From Lachnoclostridium sp. An138 (GTDB taxonomy: Bacteria; Bacillota; Clostridia; Lachnospirales; Lachnospiraceae): DNA of 53,180 nt. Each line of letters starts with the position of its first letter. The stretch's first letter is position 1. The notes beneath the pieces are model-generated. The model saw only the letters and a program-made list of their open reading frames with translations, did no database searches and was not told where the DNA came from. Of this stretch, positions 42,563-51,349 are shown piece by piece. Location: positions 1 through 53,180 of the forward strand of contig NZ_NFLF01000021.1 of the NCBI RefSeq assembly GCF_002160765.1, in the 5' to 3' direction. The position numbers and the translations under genes were made by a program.

Positions 42563-44251
42563 TTATGAATCGCTTCTGTTAAACAATCCAAGCGTAGCGG
42601 TGAAGAAACTGCACAGAGCAGCTCCGGCCAGAGCGCCTGCGCCCAGAATATTCAGGGTCTGCTCATGCTCAGCGTTGCGCTTCAGCAGGATGTGGCGGAT
42701 CAGAAGACCAATCAGAATGGTGACGCCGTTCATGGTGGTTCCTACCAGAAGACCGGTAGCGAACAGGATACCGATCTGACGCTCGCCGCCGATCAGCTGA
42801 ATGATTGCGCCCGGGATAGCCCAGATAAAGAGCCATTTTGCGATTTCAGCATTGGTTCCCGCGTCAATGGTAGCAGCAAAGGTGGCGCTTACAGGAGCAA
42901 AAAGTCCCTGATCGAAGTAGCGGTTTGCCATAAAGATTACGATAATCAGAGCAACGGCGAAGGAGAAAATGTTCGCGCGGTACTGCTGTTTTCTTCCTTC
43001 CATCTCCAGCTCCGGATCTACGCCTGAACCTCTTAAGATGTAACCAGACTTCAGGTCATAAGCCATATCTGAGAAGGCGGGACCGGTGGCGGAAGTGTAG
43101 CCTACCATCAGAGCCAGCGGAATCGGCGGGAAGCCGATCAGCATACCTACCAGCAGGAAGATCAGAGCGGTAGCGAATCCCGGGAACCAGCCGGAATGCA
43201 TAGCGGAAATTCCTACGATCAGCTCAGACGCGATAGCGGCAAAGGCTGTGTAAATCAGCCAGATGATCAGCTTGACCGGAGACATATCGGTAAGGATACC
43301 GCATCCGAGAGCCAGGATAAAAGCTCCGATCAGATACACGCCGTAGCCGCCCACAAGAGTCTTCTTTAAGCTGTTCATGCTGCGGGTATATTTTCTTCCG
43401 GTAGCGGAAGTATCGGTGCCATTCTTGCCTTTTTTCATCAGCATGACTGCGCACTGAATCAGGGAGACGGCGCCTGCGCCGATCATAACGCCGTGGGGCA
43501 TGTAGGTGATCATGGCGCTGGAAGAAAAGCCTTCCGGGAAAATGCCTGAGAACAGAGACGCGCTGTGGCCAAACAGGGACAGAACGAATCCATTGTCATT
43601 GATCACGCCGATGACGATGGAACCTACGCCCAGAGCCAGCATGGCAAAGAAATCGCCGAACCAGGATACGCCCAGCAGGTCCGTGGGAATCCCGGCAAGC
43701 TTGCCGACCCAGCCGATTACAATACCGACAATCATAAGGAAAGCTTTCTTTCCTTTTTCTACAACAGCCAGGATGGACTCGGCAGAAGCTACTCCTGGCG
43801 GCCATGCGCCGTCAGCCGGGAACATTTCAGAGTCAAAGCTTCTGTAAAGAATGGTAGCGTCGATAACAGTAGCGATAAATACGCCGATCAGCATCGGAAA
43901 TACCAGATCCGGACGTCCCATAACCACCGGAATACCGATGGGCAGAAGCAGGCAGTTGGCCGCGGAAAAAGTTGCGCCTGAAATAGAGGTGGCAATCAGA
44001 TTCTGACGGTGCACGCTGCGGAACTTCTGACAGAACGCGACGGGAATCCGGGACAGAACGATGGCGAACAAAGCTCCGATGATAGAGGTGTTCGGCGTCA
44101 CGCCTGTACGGACGATGAGCTCAAGACCGATGATGGCGCCCAGAGCACACATAATAATATTTAATATCAGTGTCGGGCCTTCAAATGCCTTGGGGTGTTC
44201 GGAAGCAGGAATGATTAATTCCTTTGGCACTTCGTACTTGGGTTTTTCCAT
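42563..44251 (-). CDS. OPT/YSL-type oligopeptide transporter
   Basis: 562 residues with about 12-14 membrane helices. Recognisable blocks: EGPTLILNIIMCALGAIIGL, then SGATFSAANCLLLPIGIPVV and WPPGVASAESILAVVEKGKK. These match the bacterial OPT/YSL group, which imports peptides, amino-acid derivatives or metal chelates by proton symport. It is divergently transcribed from the DUF1177 operon, from which it is separated by a 249-bp regulatory region. AAAGGAGTG precedes the start. In this cluster it should bring in the substrate. Confidence 0.92.
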   Translation of the reverse strand: MEKPKYEVPKELIIPASEHPKAFEGPTLILNIIMCALGAIIGLELIVRTGVTPNTSIIGALFAIVLSRIPVAFCQKFRSVHRQNLIATSISGATFSAANCLLLPIGIPVVMGRPDLVFPMLIGVFIATVIDATILYRSFDSEMFPADGAWPPGVASAESILAVVEKGKKAFLMIVGIVIGWVGKLAGIPTDLLGVSWFGDFFAMLALGVGSIVIGVINDNGFVLSLFGHSASLFSGIFPEGFSSSAMITYMPHGVMIGAGAVSLIQCAVMLMKKGKNGTDTSATGRKYTRSMNSLKKTLVGGYGVYLIGAFILALGCGILTDMSPVKLIIWLIYTAFAAIASELIVGISAMHSGWFPGFATALIFLLVGMLIGFPPIPLALMVGYTSATGPAFSDMAYDLKSGYILRGSGVDPELEMEGRKQQYRANIFSFAVALIIVIFMANRYFDQGLFAPVSATFAATIDAGTNAEIAKWLFIWAIPGAIIQLIGGERQIGILFATGLLVGTTMNGVTILIGLLIRHILLKRNAEHEQTLNILGAGALAGAALCSFFTATLGLFNRSDS

Positions 44252-44500
44252 AAACTCACACTCCTTTTAAAAATAACTTCGCTCAATTTTCTCATTAAAA
44301 TGACAAAATGTCAAATAAAAATAAAGAGAATCTAAAGAATTTATGAAAAAATGCAAAATTTTTCATGAACTTTTCCATATCATTACAGAGAAAAAACATT
44401 TTACAGTATTTTCCAGACCAGAATAAATGTCAAAAAATTCGTTGCGTATTCAGAATAAAAGCTTTATAATCATAAAAAACGACATAGGAGGTAGATCATT
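44252..44500. promoter_or_regulatory. Divergent promoter region OPT / DUF1177
   Basis: Rightward: TTGCGT (44442-44447), 17 bases, TATAAT (44465-44470), then AGGAGG at about 44487, before the ATG at 44501. Two operator-like dyads lie further left: TGACA-AAA-TGTCA near 44303 and ATGAAAAA / TTTTTCAT near 44342-44367. A substrate-sensing regulator may use them; none is encoded in the cluster. The region is very AT-rich and contains no gene. Confidence 0.6.
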
Positions 44501-45445
44501 ATGCTGATTAAACAGATTATGGAAGTGTTCGATGTACTGGACAGCAGTACGGTGACAGGCAAGTCCGTGGAGGAATATCTCCGCAGTATCAAGGCTGACG
44601 CGAATATTGAAGTCTATGCGCTGAAAGGCCCCAAGGGAGAGAGCACAGACATGGTTAAGGTGCGTATCCCCGGAACAAAAGGAAAGATGTCAGGCGGAGA
44701 AGCGCCCACCATCGGCCTTCTGGGACGTCTCGGCGGTATCGGCGCGCGTCCGGAGATGATTGGCTTCGTATCAGACGGTGACGGAGCCCTGGCTGCAATC
44801 GCTATCGCTGCGAAGCTGCTGGATATGCAGAATAAGGGAGATTATCTGGAGGGCGACGTATTTGTTTCCACGCAGATCTGCCCCCATGCGCCCACAGCGC
44901 CCCATAAGCCTGTACCCTTCATGGGATCTCCGGTAGAGATGTCACAGGTGAACAGAGAAGAGGTATCTCCGGATCTGGACGCTATCCTGTCTGTGGATAC
45001 CACAAAGGGCAACCGGGTCATCAATACGAGGGGCTTTGCGATTTCCCCGACTGTAAAGGAAGGATGGATCTTACGTACCTCCGAGGATCTACTGGAGAAG
45101 ATGCAGATTACCACGGGACGCCTTCCCTATGTGTTCCCGCTGACCATGCAGGACATTACGCCTTACGGCAATGATGTATACCATCTGAACAGCGTTCTTC
45201 AGCCCTGTACGGCTACAGACGCTCCGGTAGTCGGCGTTGCCATTACCGCGGAAGTGATGGTTCCGGGCTGCGCGACAGGAGCGACCCATTTTGCGGATGT
45301 GGAAGAGGCTGCCCGTTTCATGCTGGAGGTAGCCAAGGACTTCGGCAGGGGCGAACTGAAATTCTACGATGAGGAAGAGTATGCGCGTCTTCAGAAGCTG
45401 TATGGCTCCATGAAGCATCTGCAGACACTGGGCAAAGAAGACTAA
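44501..45445 (+). CDS. DUF1177 protein
   Basis: 314 residues, full length for the family. It begins MLIKQIMEVFDVLDSSTVTG, contains DMVKVRIPGTKGKMSGGEAP and then TQICPHAPTAPHKPVPFMGS, and ends RLQKLYGSMKHLQTLGKED. The His/Asp-rich motifs (ICPHAP, SVDTTKGN) suggest a metal-dependent hydrolase-like fold, but no reaction is established. AGGAGG precedes the ATG. It starts the operon DUF1177, AroM, aminopeptidase, racemase, which recurs with OPT genes in other bacteria (my recollection, not checked). Confidence 0.88.
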   Translation: MLIKQIMEVFDVLDSSTVTGKSVEEYLRSIKADANIEVYALKGPKGESTDMVKVRIPGTKGKMSGGEAPTIGLLGRLGGIGARPEMIGFVSDGDGALAAIAIAAKLLDMQNKGDYLEGDVFVSTQICPHAPTAPHKPVPFMGSPVEMSQVNREEVSPDLDAILSVDTTKGNRVINTRGFAISPTVKEGWILRTSEDLLEKMQITTGRLPYVFPLTMQDITPYGNDVYHLNSVLQPCTATDAPVVGVAITAEVMVPGCATGATHFADVEEAARFMLEVAKDFGRGELKFYDEEEYARLQKLYGSMKHLQTLGKED

Positions 45446-45457
45446 GGAGGGAATGCC

Positions 45458-46132
45458 ATGAAGATCGGAGCGATTACCATCGGACAGGCTCCCAGAACAG
45501 ATGTGACGGCAGATATCATGCGGCTTTTTGACGGCAAAGTAGAGCTTCTCCAGAGAGGAGGACTGGACGGGCTGACAAAGGAAGAGATCGCCCGTTTCGC
45601 TCCTGAGGAAGGGGATTACGTTCTGGTTTCCCGCCTGACGGACGGTTCTTCCGTGACCTTTGCGGAGCGCCACATTCTGCCGAGACTTCAGGAATGCATT
45701 CATGAGCTGGAGGATGAAGGCGTAAGACTGATTATGTTTTTCTGCACCGGAGATTTTCCGGACAGCCTTACTTCCAAGGTCCCCCTGGTGTATCCCTGCA
45801 ACATTCTGAACCGTGTGGCCCCACTGCTTACCAGAAAGTCCAGTATCATTACGATCACGCCATCCCCCCTTCAGGTGGAGCAGTGCGAGAAGAAATGGTC
45901 CCAGTTTGTGGATCATGTAAAGGCAGTGCCTGCCTCACCCTATGGGGACTGGGAGACACTTGAAAAAGCCGCCCGCCAGGTAAAGGATATGGACGGCGAC
46001 CTGGTAATTCTGGACTGTATCGGATTTACCCAGGAGATGAAAAATATGTTTGCCAGGGAGACTGGAAAGCTGGTAGTTCTGCCGAGGACGCTGCTGGCCC
46101 GCGTGATCTCTGAGCTGACAGACGTGGAATAG
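45458..46132 (+). CDS. AroM family protein
   Basis: 224 residues. MKIGAITIGQAPRTDVTADI at the N-terminus and MFFCTGDFPDSL in the middle are hallmarks of AroM, a relative of the Asp/Glu racemase fold with a Cys (FFCTGDF) in the catalytic place. The name comes from its location beside aroL in E. coli; the biochemical function is not established. AAGGAGGGAATGCC precedes the ATG. Together with the racemase three genes on, it hints that two related isomerase-type enzymes act in this pathway. Confidence 0.9.
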   Translation: MKIGAITIGQAPRTDVTADIMRLFDGKVELLQRGGLDGLTKEEIARFAPEEGDYVLVSRLTDGSSVTFAERHILPRLQECIHELEDEGVRLIMFFCTGDFPDSLTSKVPLVYPCNILNRVAPLLTRKSSIITITPSPLQVEQCEKKWSQFVDHVKAVPASPYGDWETLEKAARQVKDMDGDLVILDCIGFTQEMKNMFARETGKLVVLPRTLLARVISELTDVE

Positions 46133-46142
46133 GAGACGGACA

Positions 46143-47084
46143 ATGGATTTAGTAACGATTTCTGAAAATGTGTTAAGAGACTGTCTGGGAGCGAAAGCCG
46201 GGGAAGAGGTCCTTATCGTCACGGATGACACCAGGGTCTCTATCGCGCAGGCCTTGTATGAGGGCGCGAAGAATCTGGGCTGTGAGGCCATGATGACTGT
46301 GATGAAGGAGCGGAAGCTCAACGGCGAAGAGCCGCCGAAGGCGATTGCGGAAGCCATGAAAGCGGCGGATATCGTGATCTGCCCCACAGCCAAATCCCTG
46401 ACCCATACCAATGCCAGAATCCAGGCAGTGGCTGCAGGCACCAGAGTGGCTACCATGCCGGGCATCACGGAGGAGATGTTCTCCCAGGGGGCCATGACGG
46501 CAGATTACAGCGCTGTGGCAGAGCTGACCGCGAAGATCACGGAGATGCTGACGGAGTGTCAGACAGCCAGAATCGAAAAGGACGGCTGTGTGCTGACTCT
46601 GAATCTGGAAGGACGAAAAGGAGTTCCCAGTCCCGGCGTATACAGGGAGGCCGGACAGAGCGGAAATCTGCCCTCCGGGGAAGCCTATATCGCGCCTCTG
46701 GAGGACGGCGTCAATGGCGAGATGATTATTGACGGTTCCATGGTCGGCATCGGCAAGCTGGACGCTCCTCTGAAGGTCATTATCCGTGACGGAAAGCTTC
46801 AGAAGATCGAGGGTGATAAGGACGGCAAGCTGGAGGTCCTTCTGGCCAATGAGCGCAATGCCACAGTAGGAGAGCTGGGGATCGGCACAAATGAGGCCGC
46901 CATTCTGAACGGCATTATTCTGGAAGATGAAAAGGTGTACGGAACCGTGCATATCGCTTTCGGAACCAATACCTCCTTCGGAGGCGTCAATAAGGCGGAC
47001 TGCCATATGGATGGAATCATCCTTAAGCCGACGCTGTATTTCGATGACAAACTGATTATTGATAAGGGGAAATTCGTGGTTTAG
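46143..47084 (+). CDS. M29-type aminopeptidase-like protein
   Basis: 313 residues, shorter than classical AmpS/M29 enzymes (about 400). The N-terminal domain is followed by a C-terminal metal-site region: PSGEAYIAPLEDGVNGEMII (Glu ligand), then LGELGIGTNEAAILNG-like sequence (ELGIGTN, metal-binding Glu), VHIAFGTNTSFGG (His) and KADCHMDGII (His-x-Asp). These features fit the leucyl aminopeptidase group. It would release an N-terminal residue from imported peptides. The gap before it is 10 bp. Confidence 0.85.
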   Translation: MDLVTISENVLRDCLGAKAGEEVLIVTDDTRVSIAQALYEGAKNLGCEAMMTVMKERKLNGEEPPKAIAEAMKAADIVICPTAKSLTHTNARIQAVAAGTRVATMPGITEEMFSQGAMTADYSAVAELTAKITEMLTECQTARIEKDGCVLTLNLEGRKGVPSPGVYREAGQSGNLPSGEAYIAPLEDGVNGEMIIDGSMVGIGKLDAPLKVIIRDGKLQKIEGDKDGKLEVLLANERNATVGELGIGTNEAAILNGIILEDEKVYGTVHIAFGTNTSFGGVNKADCHMDGIILKPTLYFDDKLIIDKGKFVV

Positions 47085-47189
47085 GATTTCTCCTTGCGCG
47101 GAAGCAGAAGGTATCGGCATAGAAGGGCTGCGTATAGATTACATGGAATATTGTGTATAAGGTATAAGGAATAAGGAAGGAAATAGATC

Positions 47190-47852
47190 ATGGATAAAAA
47201 ATTTACTGTGGGAGTCATCCGTGTTCTGACCTCTGACGATCCGGAATTTGTGGGTATGCATGGGCGGTTTATCGAGGAGCATTATCCCGGAATCCGCTGT
47301 GTTTCCAAATGTATTCCGGATCAGCCGGAAGGAATTCACAGCCATGAACTGGAGCGGATTGCGGTGCCCAAGATTGTGGAGACGGCAAAGTCCTTTGAAG
47401 ATGTGGATATGATTATCGTCAGTTGCGCCGACGATCCGGGTGTGCCCGAGGTGCGTGAGGCGCTTCCAGGTATTCCGGTGACAGGAGGCGGAGAGACCAC
47501 AGCCGCGCTGGCGCTCCGTTACGGGGAAAAGATCGCGGTTCTGGGAATTGTGGATTATGCTCCCAAGGCCTATCTGCGGATGATTCCGCCGGAAAAACTG
47601 GTGGCTGTGGGAAGACCCGAGGGAGTAAACAGCACACTCGATCTGATGACGCCGGAAGGAAGAGAATCCTGTTTCCGGAAAGCGAGGGAGCTGAAAGAAA
47701 TGGGCGCGGAGGTAATTGCTCTTGGCTGCACAGGTCTGGCAACCATCGGCATCGCCCGGGATCTGGAGAAGGATCTGGGAATTCCGGTGATCGACCCGGT
47801 CCTGGCGGAGGGGCTCTTTGCCTATTTTGAAGCTGTGCGCAGGCAGGGCTGA
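47190..47852 (+). CDS. Asp/Glu/hydantoin racemase family protein
   Basis: 220 residues. The two catalytic Cys of the family are present: VSCADDPG (first) and LGCTGLAT (second). The remaining pattern GIVDYAPKAYLRMIPPEKLV fits hydantoin or aspartate racemases. It should interconvert enantiomers of a hydantoin or amino-acid-like compound without cofactor. It follows the aminopeptidase by 105 bp, a slightly wider gap, still on the same strand. AAGGAAGG precedes the ATG. Confidence 0.9.
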   Translation: MDKKFTVGVIRVLTSDDPEFVGMHGRFIEEHYPGIRCVSKCIPDQPEGIHSHELERIAVPKIVETAKSFEDVDMIIVSCADDPGVPEVREALPGIPVTGGGETTAALALRYGEKIAVLGIVDYAPKAYLRMIPPEKLVAVGRPEGVNSTLDLMTPEGRESCFRKARELKEMGAEVIALGCTGLATIGIARDLEKDLGIPVIDPVLAEGLFAYFEAVRRQG

Positions 47853-47920
47853 GCGGTATTTCATTTCCACGCGCATAAGACTGCGGAATAAATACGCAAA
47901 ATAAGTACACAAAACAAAAA

Positions 47921-47996
47921 ACGTGAAATAAAAAACGTGAAATAAAAAACGGGGGATTTTTTCCGGACCGGATGCTCAGGAACGGAAAAGATCCCC
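47921..47996. terminator. 14-bp repeats and hairpin before glf
   Basis: ACGTGAAATAAAAA occurs at 47921 and 47935. Then GGGGATTTTTTCCG (47952-47965) pairs with CGGAAAAGATCCCC (47983-47996), one mismatch, followed by TTCTGTTT. It probably ends the racemase operon. Confidence 0.7.
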
Positions 47997-48057
47997 TTCT
48001 GTTTACAGCTGAAGTATGGTATACTTTCAGGTATCACAGAAGAAAGGAAATAATCCT

Positions 48058-49176
48058 ATGTATGATTATCTGATCGTGGGCGCGGGACTTTACGGCGCTG
48101 TGTTTGCAAGGCAGGCAAAGGAACAGGGGAAATCAGTTCTTGTCATCGATAAACGATCTCATATCGCAGGCAATGTCTACACAGAAGAGGTGGAGGGCAT
48201 CCAGGTGCATAAGTACGGAGCCCACATCTTCCACACGAACAACCGGCAGGTATGGGAATATGTGAACAGATTTGCCCGGTTCAACCGGTTTACCAATTCT
48301 CCGGTAGCGAATTATCATGGGGAGCTTTACTCTCTTCCCTTTAATATGTACACCTTCAATAAAATGTGGGGAGTGGTGACGCCGCAGGAAGCCGCGGACA
48401 AGATTGAAGAACAGAAGAAGGCGGCCGGAATCACAGAGCCGAAGAATCTGGAGGAGCAGGCCATCAGCCTGGTGGGAACAGATATCTACGAGAAGCTTGT
48501 GAAGGGATATACGGAGAAGCAGTGGGGACGGCCCTGTACAGAGCTGCCGGCCTTTATCATCCGCAGGCTTCCGGTCCGCTTTACCTTTGACAATAATTAT
48601 TTCAACGCTCTGTATCAGGGAATTCCGGAAGGGGGCTATACAGCCCTCGTGGCTGCGATGCTGGACGGCATCGAGGTACGCCTGGGCGTAGATTATCTGG
48701 AAAAGAAGGAAGAACTGGACGGTCTTGCAGAGAAGGTGGTATACACAGGCCCCATTGACGCGTACTTCCAGTATCAGCTGGGATATCTGGAGTACCGTTC
48801 CGTCCGTTTTGAGACAGAAGTGCTGGATATCCCCAATTTCCAGGGAAATGCGGCGGTAAATTACACGGACAGGGAGACACCCTGGACGCGGATCATTGAA
48901 CACAAATGGTTTGAGTTCGGAAAAGACGCGGAAGGCAGAGAACTTCCCAAAACGGTTATCAGCCGGGAATATTCCTCAGAGTGGAAGCCGGGAGAGGAGC
49001 CCTATTATCCGGTCAACGATGAGAAAAACAGCGCCCGGTATGAGCAGTATCGAAAGCTGGCAGAAGAAGAAAAAAATGTGATCTTCGGAGGACGGCTGGG
49101 AGAGTACCGGTATTATGATATGGACGCAGTAATTGCAAGCGCTCTTGCCATGGCAGAAAAAGAGCTGCGGGGATAA
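48058..49176 (+). CDS. glf: UDP-galactopyranose mutase
   Basis: 372 residues, normal length. FAD-binding start MYDYLIVGAGLYGAVFARQA, then VYTEEVEGIQVHKYGAHIFH and RFTNSPVANYHGELYSLPFN, and the substrate region YTEKQWGRPCTELPAFIIRR. GNAAVNYTDRETPWTRIIEH and the final GRLGEYRYYDMD are also family blocks. It converts UDP-galactopyranose to UDP-galactofuranose for surface polysaccharides. The ATG at 48058 follows AAAGGAAATAATCCT; an upstream ATG at 48016 lacks a signal. No glycosyltransferase cluster surrounds it. Confidence 0.96.
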   Translation: MYDYLIVGAGLYGAVFARQAKEQGKSVLVIDKRSHIAGNVYTEEVEGIQVHKYGAHIFHTNNRQVWEYVNRFARFNRFTNSPVANYHGELYSLPFNMYTFNKMWGVVTPQEAADKIEEQKKAAGITEPKNLEEQAISLVGTDIYEKLVKGYTEKQWGRPCTELPAFIIRRLPVRFTFDNNYFNALYQGIPEGGYTALVAAMLDGIEVRLGVDYLEKKEELDGLAEKVVYTGPIDAYFQYQLGYLEYRSVRFETEVLDIPNFQGNAAVNYTDRETPWTRIIEHKWFEFGKDAEGRELPKTVISREYSSEWKPGEEPYYPVNDEKNSARYEQYRKLAEEEKNVIFGGRLGEYRYYDMDAVIASALAMAEKELRG

Positions 49177-49504
49177 CAGGAAAAAGCAGAAAAAGAAAAT
49201 TTAAAATACGGGAAACCGGAAAACAAAGAATCGTAAAAACAGGAAATCAGAAAAGAATACCAGAAAACAAAGGAACGCAAAAACAGCAGGGAAAGGTGTC
49301 GGGCGGAAAATATCTGCCGGAGCACAGGATCCCTGCTGTATTTGTTTCAGGCCTTTATGGTGGACCTGTTTATCATTGGCAGTCTGATGTCTCAGGCAGT
49401 CTACAGGGTAAATGCTCCGCATGAAATACCTTTTACATGTAAATAAGAAAAAACAGAAAATCAGAACAATAAGAATAGAAGAAAAAAGGCATATGCTTCC
49501 GGCT
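49177..49504. other. A-rich intergenic stretch with a possible coding remnant
   Basis: 49180-49320 is A/G-rich, low complexity, with no structure I can name. 49333-49446 has a 37-codon open end (FMVDLFIIGSLMSQAVYRVN) that looks like the tail of a membrane protein but lacks any start. It may be a decayed gene. No RNA gene is seen. Confidence 0.35.
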
Positions 49505-49744
49505 CTACATCCGATTGATGAATTGCTCGACAGTTTGAACCTGGCGGGCCAGAAGAAACCAGTGCTTTAGCTGAAAAAAGCTTTTCTGTTTCAAAATTTT
49601 TTCCTGAATTCCCAGTGGAATTCTGCCGTAATCAGATAAAGTTTCCAGAATACATTCTGCTTTTCCTTCCGCCACTCCCAGGTCATGGGCTTCGGCGTGA
49701 AGAAGACAGCAGGTATCCGGATGGAAAGCGGGCTTCTGCTGCAT
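49505..49744 (-). pseudogene. C-terminal tail of an Rpn/PD-(D/E)XK transposase-like protein
   Basis: 79 residues from an ATG with GGAGGAGG upstream, so it could still be translated. LGVAEGKAECILETLSDYGR, then IPLGIQEKILKQKSFFQLKH and VQTVEQFINRM match the C-terminal helical tail of Rpn family (recombination-promoting nuclease / putative transposase) proteins. The nuclease core is missing. The first 15 residues are unlike the family. It is a stranded fragment, or a short independent product that kept the tail. Confidence 0.6.
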
Positions 49745-50064
49745 GAATCCTCCTCCTTCCTTTGATGTGGATTTTGTGCGGACAGGCAAAATGCAAAGAG
49801 CAGTGCGGGCTGTGAGGCGATCTCAGAAACGAAATTCCCGGTAAAGGGAGTCGTTTTATGCGAATATTATAATCTGCTTAAAACGTAAAATCAAGGATAA
49901 AAATGGAAAAGACAAAGACAGACATTGTGCAACATGAAAATACAAACGCATTTAAAGAAAGCCGGCACATATTGAAAAATGTGAAATCAGACAGGTATGA
50001 AAAGGGAAAATAGCAGCAAAATGAAAAGGATGAAGAATAAAATCTGCAGGAGGGATTGTTTACA

Positions 50065-50907
50065 ATGGAAGAACGAATTATAACGGAAGATATGCTGCTG
50101 CGCTACAGAAAGTATCTGGAAGAGGAAGAAAAAAGCCGGAATACAATAGAAAAATACATGAGAGATCTCTGCGCCTTCCGATCCTGGCTGTCGGGGCGTC
50201 CTGTCAGCAGACAGGAGGTGATGGCCTGCAAAGAAAAACTGAAAGAGACTTATGCTGTGCGGAGTGTCAATTCCATGCTTTCTTCCATAAATGGTTTTCT
50301 CCGGTACTGCGGCTGGTCAGACTGCTGTGTACGCCAGCTGCGTGTACAGAACCAAATCTTCTGTCCCCAGGAAAAGGAGTTGTCAAAGGAAGAATACAGA
50401 AAACTGGTAGAGACGGCCAGAAAGCAGAAAAAGGAACGGCTGGAGACTGCCCTTCAGACGCTCTGCGCTACAGGCATCCGCATCAGCGAGCTTTCCGCTA
50501 TCACGGTGGCGGCTGTATTCCGGGGAAGCGCGGAGGTGTCGTGCAAGGGAAAATGCCGCCAGATTTTCCTGCCCCGGAAGCTTCAGATGATTCTGAAACA
50601 GTATATCCGCAGAAAGAAAATCCGTTCCGGCCCGGTTTTCATAACGGATGGAGGAAAGCCCTGGGACCGGAGCAATATCTGGAGAGAAATGAAAGCGCTG
50701 TGCCGGGAAGCGGGCGTGAGCCCCGGAAAGGTGTTTCCCCATAATCTGCGCCACCTGTTTGCGAGAACCTATTATAATATGAAAAAAGACATTGCAAAGC
50801 TGGCGGATATCCTGGGACATTCCAGCATCAATACGACACGCATTTATATTATTTCCACGGGAAGAGAGCATCAGAGGCAGATAAGCAGGCTGGGACTGGT
50901 TCTGTGA
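50065..50907 (+). CDS. Tyrosine recombinase (putative invertase)
   Basis: 280 residues from the ATG at 50065 (GCAGGAGGGATTG upstream); a TTG at 50056 is too close to that site. N-terminal SAM-like core-binding domain (YRKYLEEEEKSRNTIEKYMR), then the catalytic domain with Arg139 (CATGIRISELS), HxxR as His226 and Arg229 (PHNLRHLF), His252 (LGHSSINTTRIY) and nucleophile Tyr261. All key residues are present. It cuts and rejoins DNA at short sites via a covalent Tyr intermediate. It ends 9 bp before the first of two inverted 28-bp sites, so it is the obvious candidate to flip the 330-bp segment beyond it. Confidence 0.93.
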   Translation: MEERIITEDMLLRYRKYLEEEEKSRNTIEKYMRDLCAFRSWLSGRPVSRQEVMACKEKLKETYAVRSVNSMLSSINGFLRYCGWSDCCVRQLRVQNQIFCPQEKELSKEEYRKLVETARKQKKERLETALQTLCATGIRISELSAITVAAVFRGSAEVSCKGKCRQIFLPRKLQMILKQYIRRKKIRSGPVFITDGGKPWDRSNIWREMKALCREAGVSPGKVFPHNLRHLFARTYYNMKKDIAKLADILGHSSINTTRIYIISTGREHQRQISRLGLVL

Positions 50908-50916
50908 AATAAAAAA

Positions 50917-50944
50917 ACAACATAATGCCGATTATGTTGTACGT
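50917..50944 (+). repeat. Inverted recombination site 1 (left)
   Basis: 28 bp with the core CATAATGCCGATTATG at 50921-50936. It is itself a dyad, with 10-bp arms around GCCG, the usual form of a tyrosine recombinase site. Read on the opposite strand, 26 of 28 bases match the site at 51275-51302 (differences at positions 3 and 22). Confidence 0.92.
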
Positions 50945-51274
50945 AATGTTTCTCTGAGATTTGACTATACATAGTTTACCATTTCCTGGCGGAAAAATCA
51001 ACAGTAATAACGAAGTTTCAAAAGTGTTTTTCGTTGTACTTTCGAGAAAACAGGTTAAAAATTTCGGAAAAACTTATAAATTTCAAGAATTGCATGACAA
51101 ATAACCGGCCGAATCAGGACCGGTTTGTTTTGCGTGTATTTCTTTTCAGATGTTTTCTGTACCGCTCTTCTTCAGGCGGATATCCGCAGTTTACTGTTTT
51201 CTGGAAGATTGTAAGATTCAAGAAAAACAGTTTTCACATCCAATTCTGGAAAAATAACTCAAAATACGGTAAAA
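50945..51274. promoter_or_regulatory. Putative invertible segment with promoter and terminator elements
   Basis: 330 bp bounded by the two inverted sites, with no gene. On the minus strand, TTGATT (51001-50996) and TAAACT (50978-50973) are 17 bases apart: a modest promoter now pointing left, toward the recombinase. AACCGG (51103) pairs with CCGGTT (51120) and is followed by TGTTTT, a rightward terminator. If flipped, the promoter would face the operon at 51350 and the terminator would face the other way. So the present orientation is probably OFF (inference). Confidence 0.6.
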
Positions 51275-51302
51275 ACGTACCACATAATCGGCATTATGTG
51301 GT
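51275..51302 (-). repeat. Inverted recombination site 2 (right)
   Basis: 28 bp with the core CATAATCGGCATTATG at 51282-51297, the exact reverse complement of the core of site 1. The GCCG/CGGC centre makes the two sites opposite in direction, which would give inversion rather than deletion. It lies 48 bp before the first gene of the operon. Confidence 0.92.
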
Positions 51303-51349
51303 AGCTCTGAGAGCTGACATACTATATTTGGGAAAATGGAGGGAAGACA

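Noticed and set aside
46173-47120. Antisense open frame over the aminopeptidase gene
   Set aside because: No signal or motif; the sense frame has metal-binding motifs and operon spacing.
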